A DNA stretch of 53,611 nucleotides from JAVKEN01 sp040221415 (GTDB lineage: Bacteria; Pseudomonadota; Alphaproteobacteria; Rickettsiales; JABSSG01): the NCBI GenBank assembly GCA_040221415.1, contig JAVKEN010000018.1, forward strand, positions 1 to 53,611. Direction: 5' to 3'. The position numbers and the translations under genes were made by a program. Shown one piece after another: positions 51,625-53,611 of this stretch; the first letter of the stretch is position 1; each line of letters starts with the position of its first letter. The notes below the pieces were generated by a model. That model was not told where the DNA came from, made no database searches, and saw only the letters and a list, made by a program, of their open reading frames with translations.

Positions 51625-52874
51625 TCTTCCTCCTTGCTTAGTTGAGAGAATATTTTTTCAGTCATTTTTGCTTTCTCTCTAACTAATTTGAAGGCATTTT
51701 TTCCGTATTCTCTAACTAATTCAGGATTTTTTAAAAGTTTAGCAACTTCTTTATCTAACTCACCTATATTTTTTACTAAGAAAATTGCTTTGTCTTTTTG
51801 AAATTCATCCACTATTTCATTAAAGTTGTAATGATATGGCCCCATAAGGCTTGCCTTCGCCTGAAGAGCAGGCTCAATTGGGTTATGACCGCCAATATCT
51901 TGATTAAGAGAACCTCCAACAACATTTACACTTGAAACTCTAAAAAGCACTGGCAGTTCACCAATTGTGTCAGCAAGGTATATTTGAGTCTTGTTATCAA
52001 TTTCTTGCTTTTTAGATCTCAATTTATAAGAAAGTTTGTGATTGTTAATTATGTTAATTATTTCATCACGTCTCTCTGGGTGACGTGGAGCAATAATAAG
52101 CAATAGATCAGAAAATTCTTTTTTTAATTCTATATATTTTTTAATCAAGACCTCTTCTTCATTTTTGTGCGAACTAAACAAAAGGATAGATTTCCTTTCA
52201 GAAATCGCTTTACTCAGTTCTTGAAAAGCATATTCGTCTATTATTGGTTTCTTTACATTATATTTTAAATTGCCCAAATATTTCGCATTTCTTAAACCAA
52301 ATTCTTTTAAGAAATTTAAATCACTAACGGTTTGGGGATAAAAAAACTTTATTTTATTTAGAAAGCTTTTAGCAAAGCTAGAAAACTTATTCCATTTGAC
52401 TCTTGTTTCTTTAGATATCCTAGTATTTATAGAGATGATATTTGCTTTCTTAGAAGTCTGGTAAATTATTACTGGCCAAAACTCAGATTCTACAAACACA
52501 GCTAAATCCGGCTTCCATTTATTTAGAAATAGCTTAATAGCAAAGTAATTCTCTAATGGAATAAATTGATGCACCACCTTCTCGCCATATTTCTTTTTTA
52601 TGGCTTTTGCAGAATTTAGAGTATAGGAGGTGAAAACAATTTTGATATCTCTTGCATGCAAGTAATTAACTAAGTTAGATACAGACATTGCTTCACCTAC
52701 ACTTGCAGCATGTATCCAATAAAGTTTGCCTTGAGGCCTTGAGACAAAAGAAAATCCTAACCTTTCATGGATTCTATATAGATCTTCTTTACCCACTACC
52801 CCCCTATATAATAAATTCACCAAGAGCACCGGCAAAAGCAGAATATTTATTATTGTGTATAAGAACTCAATCAT
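51621..52874 (-). CDS. waaA: Kdo transferase WaaA (KdtA)
   Basis: Transfers Kdo from CMP-Kdo to lipid IVA (glycosyltransferase family 30). It is 417 residues. An N-terminal membrane helix (1-20) is followed by YWIHAASVGEAMS, the VFVESEFWPVII segment and a C-terminal nucleotide-sugar site, GGSLNQDIGGHNPIEPALQ. It lies between the DUF374 acyltransferase (8-base overlap) and lpxK (4-base overlap). KdsD in this window supplies the precursor pathway. Confidence 0.95.
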   Translation of the reverse strand: MIEFLYTIINILLLPVLLVNLLYRGVVGKEDLYRIHERLGFSFVSRPQGKLYWIHAASVGEAMSVSNLVNYLHARDIKIVFTSYTLNSAKAIKKKYGEKVVHQFIPLENYFAIKLFLNKWKPDLAVFVESEFWPVIIYQTSKKANIISINTRISKETRVKWNKFSSFAKSFLNKIKFFYPQTVSDLNFLKEFGLRNAKYLGNLKYNVKKPIIDEYAFQELSKAISERKSILLFSSHKNEEEVLIKKYIELKKEFSDLLLIIAPRHPERRDEIINIINNHKLSYKLRSKKQEIDNKTQIYLADTIGELPVLFRVSSVNVVGGSLNQDIGGHNPIEPALQAKASLMGPYHYNFNEIVDEFQKDKAIFLVKNIGELDKEVAKLLKNPELVREYGKNAFKLVREKAKMTEKIFSQLSKEEE

Positions 52875-53556
52875 TATCTATACCTGACATAGAATCAGCT
52901 TTTTCACATAGACTGTTCATCGCTTCCTCAAAATAATCCTTGGTCATTTCTTCTGAAGAAAATCTTTTATCTTTAGGATCTATCCTCTTTCCAAATAAAA
53001 AGATAATGTTACTAAATGGCAAAGGGAAAACAAACTTATCCCAAGAATTCATGATTCTTGCTTTCGATATCGAGAATGTAGTTGGGCATATTTGCAAATC
53101 AAACTTTAAAGCAAGCTTAATGATGTTGCTTTGGCCAACTTTTTGTCTTGGTCCTCTTGGACCATCGGGAGTAATAACGATATTCTCTTTGTTTTTATTC
53201 AGTCTGCTCATTCTCTTAAACGCCTGAAACCAACCTTTTGAAGAGGACCCGCTAATTATGCCATAAAGAAAAAACCTCATTACATACGCTATAATCCTTC
53301 CATCACGGTGTTGTGAGATTAGTACGTTAGTCTTTTTTCCTAAATAACTTTTAATAAAGGGCATCATGGCTAGCCTTCCATGCCAGAAAGCTAGAATGAA
53401 GTGATTGTTTTTGTAAAACTCTTGATCACTAACATCTTCAAAAATATACTTCTTTCTACTAGTAAAAAAAACAAGCTGCAGATATAAAAATATAAAAAAA
53501 GATAAAACGACCTGAGTGAATTTTGATCTTAAAAAATTTTTTATTATTTTTTTCAA
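52867..53556 (-). CDS. DUF374-family lysophospholipid acyltransferase-like protein
   Basis: Probable membrane acyltransferase, 229 residues, with an N-terminal membrane helix (residues 12-32). The acyltransferase HxD core appears as SQHRDG (H83, D85), followed by TPDGPRGPRQ, the DUF374 signature. The family is related to LpxL and PlsC-type enzymes and is often found beside waaA and lpxK. It overlaps waaA by eight bases and begins the operon at the right edge. The precise acceptor (lipid A or a phospholipid) is unknown. Confidence 0.85.
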   Translation of the reverse strand: MKKIIKNFLRSKFTQVVLSFFIFLYLQLVFFTSRKKYIFEDVSDQEFYKNNHFILAFWHGRLAMMPFIKSYLGKKTNVLISQHRDGRIIAYVMRFFLYGIISGSSSKGWFQAFKRMSRLNKNKENIVITPDGPRGPRQKVGQSNIIKLALKFDLQICPTTFSISKARIMNSWDKFVFPLPFSNIIFLFGKRIDPKDKRFSSEEMTKDYFEEAMNSLCEKADSMSGIDND

Positions 53557-53583
53557 AATTTTCTCTTAAAATATAAGTTCTTA

Positions 53584-53611
53584 ATTGTAGCACAAAAATG
53601 TCAGATCGTAA
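53584..53611 (-). promoter_or_regulatory. Candidate promoter of the lipid A/Kdo operon
   Basis: On the minus strand, TTACGA (53611-53606), a 16-base spacer and TACAAT (53589-53584), 27 bases before the DUF374 ATG. The -35 is at the very edge of the window, so it is only weakly supported. Confidence 0.3.

Noticed and set aside
53598..53611. ATG and four codons at the right edge on the plus strand
   Set aside because: It may be the start of a further gene (ATG after CAAAA), but 14 bases cannot support a call and no ribosome site is seen.
1..53611. Insertion sequence, prophage, CRISPR array, riboswitch or replication origin
   Set aside because: No transposase, integrase, phage or Cas gene is present, there are no regularly spaced repeats, no aptamer-like leader is recognisable, and no dnaA-box cluster was noticed.

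Overview
The window is an AT-rich, tightly packed bacterial chromosome segment. It holds about 52 protein genes and five tRNA genes, and no stretch longer than 300 bases lacks a gene. The gene content points to a host-associated alphaproteobacterium of Rickettsiales type: ankyrin-repeat proteins, a VirB2-like pilin, a short COQ7 hydroxylase, an NDUFA9-like protein, a COX-assembly SCO1 protein, small LPS and Lpt gene sets, many amino-acid and nucleoside importers, and GyrA with Ala at the quinolone-determining position. A chorismate synthase and a cyanide-insensitive-type bd oxidase suggest a lineage metabolically richer than Rickettsia, perhaps near Midichloriaceae or Deianiraeaceae. That placement is an inference from gene content only.

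Layout. 1-5140: the end of a membrane protein, two tandem aromatic amino-acid permeases, an esterase and a Na+/alanine symporter. 5137-8154: an accessory patch with an acidic protein, an ankyrin protein carrying SUMO-interaction-like and nuclear-localisation-like motifs, tRNA-Gly and two unknown proteins; this is the most likely effector region. 8264-15159: coq7, tRNA-Leu and the conserved proteostasis block tig-clpP-clpX-lon-hup, closed by a strong terminator. 15200-18661: a second ankyrin gene, then cydA-cydB plus a 50-codon cydX-like gene, and tRNA-Val. 18649-26743: a P-loop kinase, udk-nupC for pyrimidine salvage, recG, and gyrA-coaD. 26849-31979: an orphan ABC-2 permease, then the LPS export operon rnd-kdsD-lptC-lptA-lptB and an NDUFA9-like gene. 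31991-35889: a LysM lipoprotein, thrS-infC and an outer-membrane barrel protein. 35873-42766: DUF1189, tkt-gap-pgk-unknown-ruvX, rplM-rpsI and tRNA-Ser. 42790-45083: a three-gene oxidoreductase/dioxygenase/aldolase operon and tRNA-Gln. 45101-53556: a DUF2157 protein, an XRE regulator coupled to SCO1, virB2, fabI-aroC, and the lipid A/Kdo operon (DUF374 acyltransferase, waaA, lpxK, lpxL).

Working together, COQ7, the bd oxidase and SCO1 indicate an aerobic ubiquinone-linked respiratory chain. KdsD, WaaA, LpxK, LpxL and LptABC make and export a Kdo-lipid A. Tkt, Gap and Pgk form a short trunk linking triose and pentose phosphates; the Gap cofactor site looks NADP-type, so the flow is probably gluconeogenic. 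Importers cover aromatic amino acids, alanine and nucleosides.

The most notable points are: infC and rnd both appear to start at AUA codons behind strong Shine-Dalgarno sites; one ankyrin protein has tandem SUMO-interaction-like motifs next to a basic cluster; a cydX-like gene is easily missed; and a compact operon of unknown small-molecule function lies at 42790-44902. No insertion sequence, prophage or CRISPR array was seen.
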